The position numbers and the translations under genes were made by a program. Source: Streptomyces sp. D2-8 (GTDB taxonomy: Bacteria > Actinomycetota > Actinomycetes > Streptomycetales > Streptomycetaceae). Taken from it: a stretch of 64,000 bases of DNA. Of the stretch, positions 23,501-32,531 are shown one piece after another. The stretch covers positions 744,001 through 808,000 of the forward strand of contig NZ_JAAHBP010000003.1 in NCBI RefSeq assembly GCF_023184515.1, in the 5' to 3' direction. The notes under the pieces were generated by a model. It worked only from the letters and a program-made list of their open reading frames with translations. It was not told the DNA's origin and did not search any database. Positions within the stretch are counted from its first letter, which is position 1. Every line of letters starts with the position of its first letter.

Positions 23501-26500
23501 ATGTCGGTCACGCGCAGATCGGTCCTGCTCGCCTCCGCGGCCGCGCCCGCGGCCGGAGCGCTGCTCGCCACCCCGGAGGCGTGGGCTGCCGGGGAGGCGC
23601 GCGGCGCGTCCGGCCGCCGGACCGTCGCACTGCGCGACGGCTGGCGCTTCGCGCTGGTGAACCCGGGCGGAATCACCGACCCGACCGGGGCCTACGCCGA
23701 CGCCCACCTTCCCCGCCACGACGACTCCGGATGGCGTGAGACCGCCGTCCCGCACGACTGGAGCATCGAGCAGACCCCCACCACCGAGCACGGCACCACC
23801 AGCGGCACCGGCTTCCTGCCCGGCGGCCTCGGCTGGTACCGCCTGGCCTTCACCCTGCCGTCCGCCCTCGCCGGCCGGCGCGTCTCGGTGGAGTTCGACG
23901 GCGTCTACATGGACTCCACCGTCTACTGCAACGGCAAGGAGGCCGGCCGCCACCCCTACGGCTACACCGGCTTCGCCCTCGACCTCACCGACCTGGTGCA
24001 CACCGACGGCACCACCGAGAACGTGATCGCCGTGAAGGTCCAGAACCGGCTCCCCAGCAGCCGCTGGTACTCGGGCAGCGGCATCTACCGCGAGGCCAGG
24101 CTGGTGATCACCGAGCCGGTGCACGTGGCCCGCTGGGGCACCCGCGTCACCACGCCCGAGATCTCCGCCGAGCGTGCCGTCGTACGGGTCGCCACCTCCG
24201 TCGTCAACGCCTCCGGCGCGGGCGCGGACGTCGAGGTCGTCTCCCGGATCGTCGACCGCAAGGGCCGGACCGTCGCCCGCACATCCTCCACCGCGGCCGT
24301 CACCGGTGAGCACACCGAGACCCATGAACTCACGCTCCGGCGGCCGAAGTTGTGGGACTTCGAGTCGCCACACCGCTACACCCTGCACACCGAACTGCGC
24401 GTCGGCGGCAGGACCACCGACACCTATCGCACGCCCTTCGGCTTCCGCACCTTCCGCTTCGACCCGGAGGAGGGCTTCTTCCTCAACGGCACCCACCACA
24501 AGATCAAGGGCGTCGACCTCCACCACGATCTGGGCGCCCTCGGCGCCGCCGTCAGCATCGACGCCGTCCGCCGGCAGATGGAGATCATGCGGTCCATGGG
24601 CGTCAACGCCCTGCGCACCTCCCACAACCCGCCCGCGCCCGAGGTGATCCAGGTCTGCGAGGAGCTCGGCGTCATCATGCTGGTGGAGGCGTTCGACTGC
24701 TGGCGCACCGGCAAGAACCGGTACGACTACGGCCGCTTCTTCGACGAGTGGGGCGAGAAGGACGCCACCGAGATGGTGCTGGCGGCCCGCAACTCGCCCG
24801 CCGTGCTCAGCTGGTCCATCGGCAACGAGGTCCCCGACTCCACCTCCACCGCCGGCCTCGCCATGGCCGACCGGATCATCGAGGCGATCAGGGCCGCCGA
24901 CGACACCCGGCCGCTGGTCATCGGTTCCGACAAGTACCGCCGCCTGCCCGCCAAGGGCTCCGCGGCCGATCTGATGCTGGCCAAGCTGGACGGCCTCGGC
25001 CTCAACTACAACACGGCCCAGTCGGTGGACCAGCTGCACGCGGCCTACCCGCACCTGTTCCTCTTCGAGTCCGAGTCCTCCTCGGAGACCTCCACCCGCG
25101 GCGCCTACCAGGAGCCCGAGCACCTCAACACCGGCGAGAACCACACGCCCGGCAGGCGCTCGACCTCCTCCTACGACAACAACCTCGCCTCCTGGACCAT
25201 GAGCGGCGAGTACGGCCACAAGAAGGACCGGGACCGCAAGTGGTTCACCGGGCAGTTCCTCTGGTCGGGCATCGACTACATAGGTGAACCCACGCCGTAC
25301 GACGTCTTCCCGGTCAAGGCGTCCTTCTTCGGTGCGGTCGACACGGCGGGCTTCCCGAAGGACATGTACTACCTGTTCCGCAGCCAGTGGGTCGGCGAGC
25401 CGATGGTCCATCTGCTGCCGATGACCTGGAACCACGAGAAGGGCGACACGGTCGAGGTCTGGGCGTACGCGAACGTCGACACCGTCGAGCTGTACCTCAA
25501 CGGGAAGTCCCTGGGCGTACGGCGGTTCGACACCAAGAAGACCGTCGACGGCCGCGCGTACCTGGAGACGACCGAGGCGACCGGCGACGACAAGACCTTC
25601 ACCGACGGCCCCTACCCCGGCAGCTACACCAGCCCGAACGGCAGCGCCGGCAAGCTCCACCTGGCCTGGAAGGTGCCCTTCGCGCCGGGCGAGCTGAAGG
25701 CCGTCGCACGGCGGGGCGGCAAGGTGGTCGCCACCGACGTGCTGCGCACCGCCGGCGCCCCGCACGCGGTACGCCTGAGCGCGGACCGCGAGTCCCTCGC
25801 CGCGGACGGCCGTTCCCTGGTCTTCGTGACCGCCGAGGTCGTCGACCGGCGCGGTGTGGTGGTGCCCGACGCCGAGCACCTGCTGTCCTTCGAGGTGGCG
25901 GGCGGCTCCCTCGCCGGGCTCGACAACGGCCGCCAGGAGAGCGCCGAGCGATACCAGCGAGCACCCGGACCGCCTTCCACGGCAAGGCCCTCGCCATCGT
26001 CCGGTCCGGCACCAGGGCCGGCGTGGTGAGGGTGACCGCCCGCGCCGAGGGGCTGCGCGCGGGCACGGCGACCGTACGCGCCACCCGGGCGAAGGACCGG
26101 GCCGAGACGGCTCCGGCCGCCTTCCGGCCGGAGCACCCGGACCCCGTCGGCCTCCCGCACGCGGACGCGAGCTACTCCGGCCGTCCGGACACCCTGCCCG
26201 CCGCCATGCTCGACAAAGACCCCGCCACCGGCTGGTCCAACGGCTTCCACAAGCAGGCCACGGCCCTGCTGCCCGCCTTCGACGGCGCGCGGACCGAGGA
26301 CTGGGTCTCGCTCGACCACGGGCGCACCCGCGGCTTCGACCGGGTGGAGGTCTCCTTCACCGTGGACGCCGCGCACAGCCTGCCCGCGGCGATCGAGGTG
26401 GCGGTGTGGGACGGTGAGGCGTGGCAGGCCGCGCGGGAGACCGAGATCGGCTGGGCCACCGCCTCCGACGCCCCGACCGTGATCACCTTCAAGTCCCTCC

Positions 26501-26595
26501 GCGGTTCCCGGATCCGGCTCACCCTCACGAGCCGTCACCCCGGCGAGCCCCGGGGCGCGATCCGCATCAGCCGGCTGGAGACGCCGACCGCCTGA
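23501..26595 (+). pseudogene. secreted GH2 glycosidase (beta-galactosidase-like), broken by a frameshift
   Basis: The reading frame from ATG 23501 gives 842 residues: a Tat-type signal (VTRRSVLLASAAAPAAG), a GH2 sugar-binding domain (about 45-215), an Ig-like domain, then the TIM barrel with the acid/base SIGNEV and nucleophile region FESESSSETS, and DUF4982-type domains. Near 25957 the frame shifts: YQ should continue as ASTRTAFHGKALAIV, which appears in the +1-shifted frame and stays open to 26595. Restoring one G between 25957 and 25958 would give about 1,031 residues ending in an F5/8-type C-like carbohydrate-binding domain. Left as is, the protein ends 24 residues after the shift without that domain but with its catalytic residues. 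The substrate is probably a beta-galactoside. Confidence 0.85.
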
Positions 26596-26614
26596 ACCCC
26601 CCTCGCGCCACTGA

Positions 26615-26649
26615 TCCGGACGGGCGGCGAACAGCCAGTCCCGTCCGGA
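26615..26649. terminator. hairpin after the GH2 gene
   Basis: TCCGGACGGG (26615-26624) pairs with CCCGTCCGGA (26640-26649), a 10-bp stem with a 15-base loop, 19 bases after the stop. Confidence 0.6.
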
Positions 26650-26698
26650 CCGTTGACGGGGTGTCACATCAACCACAACCATGGCGGGCATCCGCATC

Positions 26699-26712
26699 TG
26701 GGAGCGCTCCCA
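26699..26712. promoter_or_regulatory. CebR operator upstream of the GH9 cellulase
   Basis: TGGGAGCGCTCCCA is the exact 14-bp palindrome bound by CebR, the LacI-family cellobiose sensor that represses cellulose-utilisation genes in Streptomyces. It ends 38 bases before the GTG of the cellulase gene. Confidence 0.9.
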
Positions 26713-26750
26713 TGTCGAGCGCCACCCGCACCTCCCAGAGGAGCCCAGAC

Positions 26751-28994
26751 GTGAAACGACGCAGAACCGCCCTGCTGTCCCTGACGGCCCTGCTGGCGAC
26801 CGCGCTCACCGCGCTGCCCTCCTCGCCGGCCGGGGCCGACGAGGTCGAGCAGGTCAGGAACGGCACCTTCGACACCGCCACCGACCCTTGGTGGACGACC
26901 AGCAACGTCACCGCGGGCGTGTCCGACGGCCGGCTGTGCGCCGACGTCCCCGGCGGCACCGCCAACCGCTGGGACGCCGCCGTCGGGCAGAACGACATCA
27001 CCCTCGTGAAGGGGGAGTCGTACCGCTTCTCGTTCAGCGCGACCGGGACACCCGCCGGGCATGCGGTGCGGGCGATCGTGGGCCTGTCGGTGTCGCCGTA
27101 CGACACCTACTACGAGGTGACACCGCAGCTCAGCGTCTCCGGCGACACCTACTCGTACACCTTCACCTCGCCCGTTGACACCGCGCAGGGCCAGGTCGGC
27201 TTCCAGCTCGGCGGCAGCGCGGACGCCTGGCGCTTCTGCATGGACGACGTCTCGCTGCTCGCCGGCGTGGCACCGGAACCGTACGAGCCCGACACCGGGC
27301 CCCGGGTCCGCGTGAACCAGGTCGCCTACCTGCCGGCCGGGCCGAAGAACGCCACCCTCGTCACCGACGCCACGGCCAGACTGCCGTGGCAGCTGAAGAA
27401 CTCCCGCGGGAGGGTGGTCGCCCGGGGCACGACCCTGCCGCGCGGCGTCGACGCCTCCTCCGGGCAGAACGTCCACTCGATCGACTTCGGCGCCCACCGC
27501 ACGAAGGGCACGGGCTTCACGCTCGTCGCCGACGGCGAGACCAGCCGCCCCTTCGACATCGACGCGAGCGCCTACGAGCGGCTCCGGCTGGACTCGGCGA
27601 AGTACTACTACACCCAGCGCAGCGGCCTCGCCATCCGCGACGACCTGCGGCCCGGCTACGGCCGGCCGGCCGGTCACGTGGGCGTGGCCCCCAACCGGGG
27701 CGACACCTCCGTGCCCTGCCAGCCCGGCGTGTGCGACTACAGCCTCGACGTCAGCGGCGGCTGGTACGACGCCGGCGACCACGGCAAGTACGTCGTCAAC
27801 GGCGGCATCTCCACCTGGGAGCTGCTGAGCACCTACGAACGCGCGCGCAACGCCCGCACCGGGCAGGCGGACAAGCTCGGGGACGGCACGCTCGCCATCC
27901 CCGAGAGCGGCAACAAGGTGCCGGACCTCCTCGACGAGGCCCGCTGGGAGCTGGAGTTCCTGCTGAAGATGCAGGTGCCCGACGGCGAGGCGCTGGCCGG
28001 CATGGCCCACCACAAGATGCACGACGAGCAGTGGACCGGCCTGCCGCTGATGCCCCATGACGACCCGCAGAAGCGCGAGCTGCACCCGCCGTCCACGGCC
28101 GCGACCCTGAACCTGGCCGCCACGGCCGCGCAGGCCGCCCGCCTCTACCGGCCCTACGACAGGGCGTTCGCCGGCAAGGCCCTGTCCGCCGCCCGCAAGG
28201 CGTGGTCGGCGGCGCTCGCCCACCCCGACCGCCTCGCCTCCGAGAGCGACGGGATCGGCGGCGGCGCCTATGCCGACACCGACGTCAGCGACGACTTCTA
28301 CTGGGCGGCGGCCGAGCTGTACCTCTCCACGGGCGAGAAGCAGTTCGAGGAGTACGTCCTGAAGTCCCCGGTCCACACGGCCGACCTCTTCAAGCCCATC
28401 GGCTTCGACTGGGCCCGCACCGGCGCGGCGGGCCGGCTCGACCTCGCCACGGTGCCCAGCCGGCTGCCCGGCCGGGACAAGGCGCGCCAGTCCGTGATCA
28501 AGGGCGCCGACCGCTACCTCGCCACGCTGAAGGCACACCCCTACGGCATGCCGTACGCCCCGGACGGCGACACGTACGACTGGGGATCCAGCCACCAGGT
28601 CCTCAACAACGCGGTCGTCCTCGCCACCGCGTACGACATCACCGGCGCCTCGAAGTACCGGGACGGCGCGCTGCAGAGCATGGACTACATCCTGGGCCGC
28701 AACGCGCTGAACATCTCCTACGTCACCGGCTACGGCGAGGTCAGTGCGCAGAACCAGCACAGCCGCTGGTACGCCCGCCAGCTCGACCCGAACCAGCCGG
28801 GCCCGCCGAAGGGCACCCTCGCGGGCGGGCCGAACTCGAGCATCCAGGACCCCTACGCACAGAGCAAACTCCAGGGCTGCGTCGGCCAGTTCTGCTACAT
28901 CGACGACATCCAGTCCTGGTCGACCAACGAGCACACGATCAACTGGAACGCCGCCCTGACCCGCATGGCCTCCTTCGTGGCGGACCAGGGATAG
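26751..28994 (+). CDS. secreted GH9 endoglucanase with N-terminal CBM
   Basis: 747 residues. A Sec signal ([20 protein letters not shown], cleavage near AGA-D at residue 30) precedes a CBM4/9-type carbohydrate-binding module (about 37-170), the Ig-like domain of GH9 enzymes (about 184-270, beginning [13 protein letters not shown]) and the catalytic (alpha/alpha)6 barrel (about 274-747). Catalytic-base motif [14 protein letters not shown] (near 340) and both GH9 signatures are present: [10 protein letters not shown], and [17 protein letters not shown] with the catalytic Glu. It should cut cellulose or other beta-1,4-glucans outside the cell. GTG 26751 has GAGGAG upstream; starts further upstream would run through the CebR box. 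Confidence 0.93.
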   Translation: MKRRRTALLSLTALLATALTALPSSPAGADEVEQVRNGTFDTATDPWWTTSNVTAGVSDGRLCADVPGGTANRWDAAVGQNDITLVKGESYRFSFSATGTPAGHAVRAIVGLSVSPYDTYYEVTPQLSVSGDTYSYTFTSPVDTAQGQVGFQLGGSADAWRFCMDDVSLLAGVAPEPYEPDTGPRVRVNQVAYLPAGPKNATLVTDATARLPWQLKNSRGRVVARGTTLPRGVDASSGQNVHSIDFGAHRTKGTGFTLVADGETSRPFDIDASAYERLRLDSAKYYYTQRSGLAIRDDLRPGYGRPAGHVGVAPNRGDTSVPCQPGVCDYSLDVSGGWYDAGDHGKYVVNGGISTWELLSTYERARNARTGQADKLGDGTLAIPESGNKVPDLLDEARWELEFLLKMQVPDGEALAGMAHHKMHDEQWTGLPLMPHDDPQKRELHPPSTAATLNLAATAAQAARLYRPYDRAFAGKALSAARKAWSAALAHPDRLASESDGIGGGAYADTDVSDDFYWAAAELYLSTGEKQFEEYVLKSPVHTADLFKPIGFDWARTGAAGRLDLATVPSRLPGRDKARQSVIKGADRYLATLKAHPYGMPYAPDGDTYDWGSSHQVLNNAVVLATAYDITGASKYRDGALQSMDYILGRNALNISYVTGYGEVSAQNQHSRWYARQLDPNQPGPPKGTLAGGPNSSIQDPYAQSKLQGCVGQFCYIDDIQSWSTNEHTINWNAALTRMASFVADQG

Positions 28995-29012
28995 GGAGCG
29001 GACAGCGGTGCC

Positions 29013-29053
29013 GCGTGCCGGGGGAGTCCGCCGACAGGACGCCTCCGGCACGC
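29013..29053 (+). terminator. hairpin after the cellulase gene
   Basis: GCGTGCCGGGGG (29013-29024) pairs with CCTCCGGCACGC (29042-29053), a 12-bp stem with one G-U pair, 18 bases after the stop codon. Confidence 0.55.
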
Positions 29054-29070
29054 GCACGTAGCCTGGAGTC

Positions 29071-29862
29071 ATGCCAGCGGTGCGGGTCGACGGCATCGAG
29101 GTCGCGTACGACCGGGTGGGCCAGGGCCCGCCCCTCGTGCTCGCGCACGGCGCCACGACGGACGCCCGGCTGTTCCGTCCCCAGGTCGAGGACCTGGCCG
29201 ACGAGTTCACCGTCGTCGCCTGGGACGAACCGGGCGCCGGCCGGTCCTCCGACGTACCGCCCTCCTTCGCCCTGGCCGACTACGCCCGCTGTCTGGCGGC
29301 CGTCATCGAGGACGTGGACCTCGGCCCGGCCCATGTTCTCGGCCTGTCCTGGGGCGGGACCGTCGTGCTGGAGCTCTACCGGCGTCACGCCGAGGTCGTG
29401 CGGACGCTGCTTCTCGTCGACACCTACGCGGGCTGGAAGGGCTCGCTGTCCGCGGCGGAGGTGCGGTCCCGGGTCGAGGGCGCGGAGCGGATGCTCGCGG
29501 TCCCGCCCGAGGCGTTCGCACCGACCATGCCGGGCCTCTTCGCCGGGCAGCCACCCGCCGAAGCCGTGCGGGTGCTGTCCGTGATGTCGGCCGACACCCG
29601 CGCCCAGAGCGTGCGGACCGAGCTCACCGTCATGGCCGAGGCCGATCAGCGGGATCTGCTGCCGAAGATCGCGGTACCGGTGCTCCTGCTGTGGGGCGAG
29701 CTCGACGCCCGCTCACCCGTGGAGCCCGTCGCCCACCAGTTCCTCGCGGCGATCCCGCGGGCCATGCTGGTCGTTCTCCCCGGCATCGGGCACCTCAGCA
29801 ACATCGAGGCGCCGGAGCCGTTCAACCGGACCGTCCGGGAGTTCTGCCGCGCTCACTCCTGA
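29071..29862 (+). CDS. alpha/beta-fold hydrolase
   Basis: A 263-residue alpha/beta hydrolase with a complete triad: nucleophile Ser93 in GLSWGGT, an acid in WGELDARSP (about 211) and His in LPGIGHLSN (about 243). The oxyanion segment is LAHGATTDARLF. The sequence fits small esterases or C-C hydrolases; no partner gene narrows the substrate. Its last 10 bases overlap the end of the convergent cytochrome b-like gene. Confidence 0.87.
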   Translation: MPAVRVDGIEVAYDRVGQGPPLVLAHGATTDARLFRPQVEDLADEFTVVAWDEPGAGRSSDVPPSFALADYARCLAAVIEDVDLGPAHVLGLSWGGTVVLELYRRHAEVVRTLLLVDTYAGWKGSLSAAEVRSRVEGAERMLAVPPEAFAPTMPGLFAGQPPAEAVRVLSVMSADTRAQSVRTELTVMAEADQRDLLPKIAVPVLLLWGELDARSPVEPVAHQFLAAIPRAMLVVLPGIGHLSNIEAPEPFNRTVREFCRAHS

Positions 29863-30476
29863 CCGGACCCGCCCACGGCCCGGCGCCGCGGCTCGTGCCC
29901 GACGAGTTCCCCCGGGCGCTCGTGGGCGGTCAGCGTGTGCAGGCGAGCCCGGTCGAGCGGCTCGTGCACCTCGACGTACTCGCCGTGCGGCAGGCGCTTG
30001 ATCACGCCGGTCGCCCGGCCGTGCGCCACCACTTCCCTGTCGCGCAGTTGCAGCCCCAGGCAGATCCGCCGGGTGACGACGAAGACGACCGCCGGGACGA
30101 CGAACATCCCGATCCGCACCGCCCACGTCACCGTGTTGATCGACAGATGGAAGCGGGTCGCCACGATGTCGTTGCCGCCGCCCGCCAGCAGCACCAGGTA
30201 GAGGCTGATCCAGGCCGCTCCGATCGCCGTACGGACCGGCCGGTCGCGCGGCCGGTCCAGCAGATGGTGCTCGTCCCGGTCGCCGGTGAACCTGGCCTCC
30301 AGGAACGGATACACGCCGGTGAGGACCAGCACCACGAAGCTGTACAGGCAGATCTCGCCCAGCAGGAACGACCAGTGGTCGGGGAACACCTTGCGCAGGT
30401 ACTTCCTGCCGAGCGTATGGATGCCGAGCCGCCCGTCGAACCAGTCGGCGAGCCGCTCTCCGCGCCCGGCGCTCAT
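29853..30476 (-). CDS. internally deleted cytochrome b (QcrB-like), coupled to sigJ
   Basis: A 207-residue remnant of the bc1-complex cytochrome b. The N terminus (LADWFDGRLGIHTLGRKYLR, then FPDHWSFLLGEICLYSF) matches the start of actinobacterial QcrB, and the rest (HHLLDRPRDRPVRTAIG, HLSINTVTWAVRI, VTRRICLGLQLRDRE, IKRLPHGEYVEVHEPL) matches its C-terminal third. The join falls at LTGVY/PFLEAR. The roughly 330 residues between, with the four heme-ligand histidines and the PEWY loop, are absent, and the frame is kept. It therefore cannot be a working cytochrome b. Its ATG overlaps the TGA of the sigma factor gene (ATGA), so it is translated with it. Confidence 0.8.
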   Translation of the reverse strand: MSAGRGERLADWFDGRLGIHTLGRKYLRKVFPDHWSFLLGEICLYSFVVLVLTGVYPFLEARFTGDRDEHHLLDRPRDRPVRTAIGAAWISLYLVLLAGGGNDIVATRFHLSINTVTWAVRIGMFVVPAVVFVVTRRICLGLQLRDREVVAHGRATGVIKRLPHGEYVEVHEPLDRARLHTLTAHERPGELVGHEPRRRAVGGSGQE

Positions 30477-31402
30477 GCCGCCGCCCCGGGCAGATGGGCG
30501 AGCTTGTCCGGGTTGGCCACGACATAGATGCCGCACACCCGGTCGCCCTCCGGGGTGAGGTCCAGGACCAGGACCGCGTACGGCGCGTCGCCGTCGAACA
30601 GCACCACCGCGTCGTCGCCGTTGACGCGCCGGTAGTGCCAGACCGGGTGGTCCGGACCGCCCCGGCCGGCGGTGAGCAGACGGGCCACCTTGTCCCGGCC
30701 GTGCACCGGGCGCAGGCTCGCCCGGCGGCGCTTGCCCCCCGCGTCCGTCCACGCTGTGACGTCCGGCGCGAGCACCTCCATCAGCTCGGCGATGTCCCCG
30801 CCGAGCGCCGCCCGCACGAACCGCTCGGTCGCCTCCCGCCGCACCCGCGGATGCGCCTCGTACCGCGGCCGCCGCGCGTGCACATGCTCCCGGGCCCGGT
30901 GCGCCAACTGCCGTACGGCGGCGGGGGAGCGGTCGATGATCTCCGCGATCTCGGCATGCGGGTAGCCGAACACCTCGCCCAGCACGAACACGGCCCGCTC
31001 CAGCGGCGTCAGCGACTCCAGAACCACCAGCATCGCCAGCGACACCGACTCGGAACGCAGGGCCGGGTCCTCGGCGGTCTCGGTCTCCTCGCCGACCAGG
31101 GGCTCGGGCAGCCACGGGCCGACATACGTCTCCCGCCGGCGGCTGATCACGGCACGGCGGCGCAGCGCGTGGTTGACCGCCACCCGGACGAGATAGGCGC
31201 GCGGGTTGTCGACCCCGGCCAGGGGAGCACCCCCGCCGCGGGCCGTCCAGGACAGCCATGTCTCCTGCAGGACGTCCTCGGTGTCGGCGACACTGCCGAG
31301 CATGTTGTAGACGACGCCGAACAGCAGCTCGCGCTGGTCGACGAACACCCCGGTCGCCGCGTCGAGCGGGGCGTCGGTGCCGGGTACGGAGATCTCGGTC
31401 AT
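30473..31402 (-). CDS. sigJ: ECF41-type sigma factor (SigJ-like) with SnoaL-like C-terminal domain
   Basis: 309 residues. Sigma region 2 lies at about 15-85 (LFGVVYNMLGSVADTEDVLQETWLSW), region 4 at about 125-180 (LTPLERAVFVLGEVFGYPHAEIAEII) and an NTF2/SnoaL-like domain at about 190-305. ECF41 sigma factors carry this fused domain as an intrinsic regulator; the signature NPDKL is present near the C terminus and the linker motif reads DAGGK in place of the usual DGGGK/R. ECF41 genes usually neighbour carboxymuconolactone-decarboxylase, oxidoreductase or epimerase genes; here the coupled neighbour is the deleted cytochrome b. ATG 31402 has GGGAGG nine bases upstream. Confidence 0.9.
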   Translation of the reverse strand: MTEISVPGTDAPLDAATGVFVDQRELLFGVVYNMLGSVADTEDVLQETWLSWTARGGGAPLAGVDNPRAYLVRVAVNHALRRRAVISRRRETYVGPWLPEPLVGEETETAEDPALRSESVSLAMLVVLESLTPLERAVFVLGEVFGYPHAEIAEIIDRSPAAVRQLAHRAREHVHARRPRYEAHPRVRREATERFVRAALGGDIAELMEVLAPDVTAWTDAGGKRRRASLRPVHGRDKVARLLTAGRGGPDHPVWHYRRVNGDDAVVLFDGDAPYAVLVLDLTPEGDRVCGIYVVANPDKLAHLPGAAA

Positions 31403-31456
31403 GCGTGGGCCTCCCAGAGACGCGCTCACCACTGCGAGCCGAGCAGGGCCCCGGAA

Positions 31457-31463
31457 TGTGACA
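31457..31463 (-). promoter_or_regulatory. possible ECF41 -35 element upstream of sigJ
   Basis: The minus strand reads TGTCACA, the heptamer known as the ECF41 -35 element, 54 bases upstream of the sigJ start. I found no CGTC at the expected -10 distance, so support is partial. Confidence 0.3.
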
Positions 31464-31553
31464 TCCCCCGGCCCGATGTGACCCGCATCTCAGGTGGAAT
31501 ACCGGTCCGGTACCTTCTCGCGTCCTCTCTGAGCTGGGGATATTTACGAGTCA

Positions 31554-31568
31554 GTACCCGAGCGGTAC
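31554..31568. promoter_or_regulatory. inverted repeat before the antitoxin-like gene
   Basis: GTACC-CGAGC-GGTAC is a perfect 5-bp inverted repeat ending 9 bases before the ATG at 31578. A related GGTACC stands at 31509-31514. It is a plausible autoregulatory operator of the pair that follows. Confidence 0.4.
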
Positions 31569-31577
31569 CGTGAAGGC

Positions 31578-31823
31578 ATGCCAGCTCTCAACGTGGAGTT
31601 CAGCGACCGCGAACTTGAGGACCTCAGGCAGATCGCCAAGGAGCGCGGTACGTCCATGAAGGCGCTCGTGCGGGAAGCGGCCGCGGCCGACATAGCCCGC
31701 CACCGGGCCCTTCAGGAGGGCGCGGAGGCCTTCCGCCGGTTCTTCGCCACCCACGCCGACGAGTTCGCCGCCGCGTTCCCCGACGACGAACCGCCCGCCA
31801 GGGGCGAAGGGCGGGCCGCCTGA
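31578..31823 (+). CDS. antitoxin-like small protein, partner of the Fic/Doc-like gene
   Basis: An 81-residue protein starting with a ribbon-helix-helix-like pattern (ALNVEFSDRELEDLRQIAKERGTSMKALV, written here as strand then two helices). It is followed by an acidic C-terminal helix that could bind a partner. It lies 3 bases upstream of the Fic/Doc-like gene at 31827 and precedes it in the order typical of toxin-antitoxin operons. GAAGG lies just before the ATG. An operator-like repeat at 31554 fits autoregulation. Antitoxin function is inferred from arrangement and fold. Confidence 0.7.
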   Translation: MPALNVEFSDRELEDLRQIAKERGTSMKALVREAAAADIARHRALQEGAEAFRRFFATHADEFAAAFPDDEPPARGEGRAA

Positions 31824-31826
31824 CCC

Positions 31827-32204
31827 ATGGCACCCGTGATCCATATCGACGTGCCCTGGCTGCTTCAGCGCCACGAGGAGGTCCTGCCGGACCAGCCCAC
31901 CGTCAACGACTTCTCCGCGCTGGTCGCCGCCGTCGCCCGGCATCGCGTCGACCCGCCGCGCCTCGGGGTGAACTCCGACCCGGCCTGGCGGGCCGCCGCC
32001 CTGCTGCACACCATCACCGTGCTCCGGCCGCTGCCCTCGGCCAACGCCCGCTTCGCCTGCGCGACCGCCGTGGCGTACATGTTCGTCAGCGGCGTCGGCA
32101 TCGACCCGCCCTACGGAGCCCTCGTCGACCTCGCCCGCGACCTGCTGTCCGGCACCACCGACGTCTACGGCGCGGCGGACCGGCTGCGCTCGTGGCAGAT
32201 CTGA
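31827..32204 (+). CDS. Fic/Doc-like protein with degenerate catalytic motif
   Basis: A 125-residue protein with the helical outline of Doc/Fic toxins. At the place of the family motif HPFx(D/E)GN(G/K)R it reads LRPLPSANARFACATA: the catalytic His is replaced by Arg, the Phe by Leu and the first Gly by Ala, while the Asn and final Arg remain. Doc phosphorylates and Fic AMPylates target proteins; without the His neither reaction is expected. It may be a harmless remnant or may have taken on a binding role. It is translated with the upstream antitoxin-like gene. Confidence 0.65.
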   Translation: MAPVIHIDVPWLLQRHEEVLPDQPTVNDFSALVAAVARHRVDPPRLGVNSDPAWRAAALLHTITVLRPLPSANARFACATAVAYMFVSGVGIDPPYGALVDLARDLLSGTTDVYGAADRLRSWQI

Positions 32205-32531
32205 GGAACCGGATCCGGTGCCCGATTCACGCGGGCCGCAGGGAAATGTCGAAAACGAGTGCGACCTGCGCGCATCCGTTCCCCGTTTCTGACTTCTTGT
32301 CAATGGCGGGCATGTTGTCCGGGCGCCTTGTTGGCCGTGTGGGGGTTGTGCAAGAGTGAAACGCGCGTGCGGGGGGAATGGCCGGGTGTCGCACGTGATT
32401 TGTGGACCGCGTCCGATTCGCCGTCGGTGAATTCGCACCTCCCGCGCCCCGCCAAAAGGTACGCACCCACCGGGCCTCCTTTTCGGCGGCAGGACTTCTG
32501 TGTGCCACATGCGTGGGAAGGAACCATCTCA
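32205..32531. other. 327-bp region upstream of the second lectin-type gene
   Basis: No gene is supported. It contains GTTCCCCGTTTCTGAC at 32278-32293, which matches 14 of 16 bases of GTTCCCCGTCCCTGAC at 16880-16895, upstream of the paralogous gene. A TTGTCA hexamer follows at 32297-32302. Confidence 0.4.
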
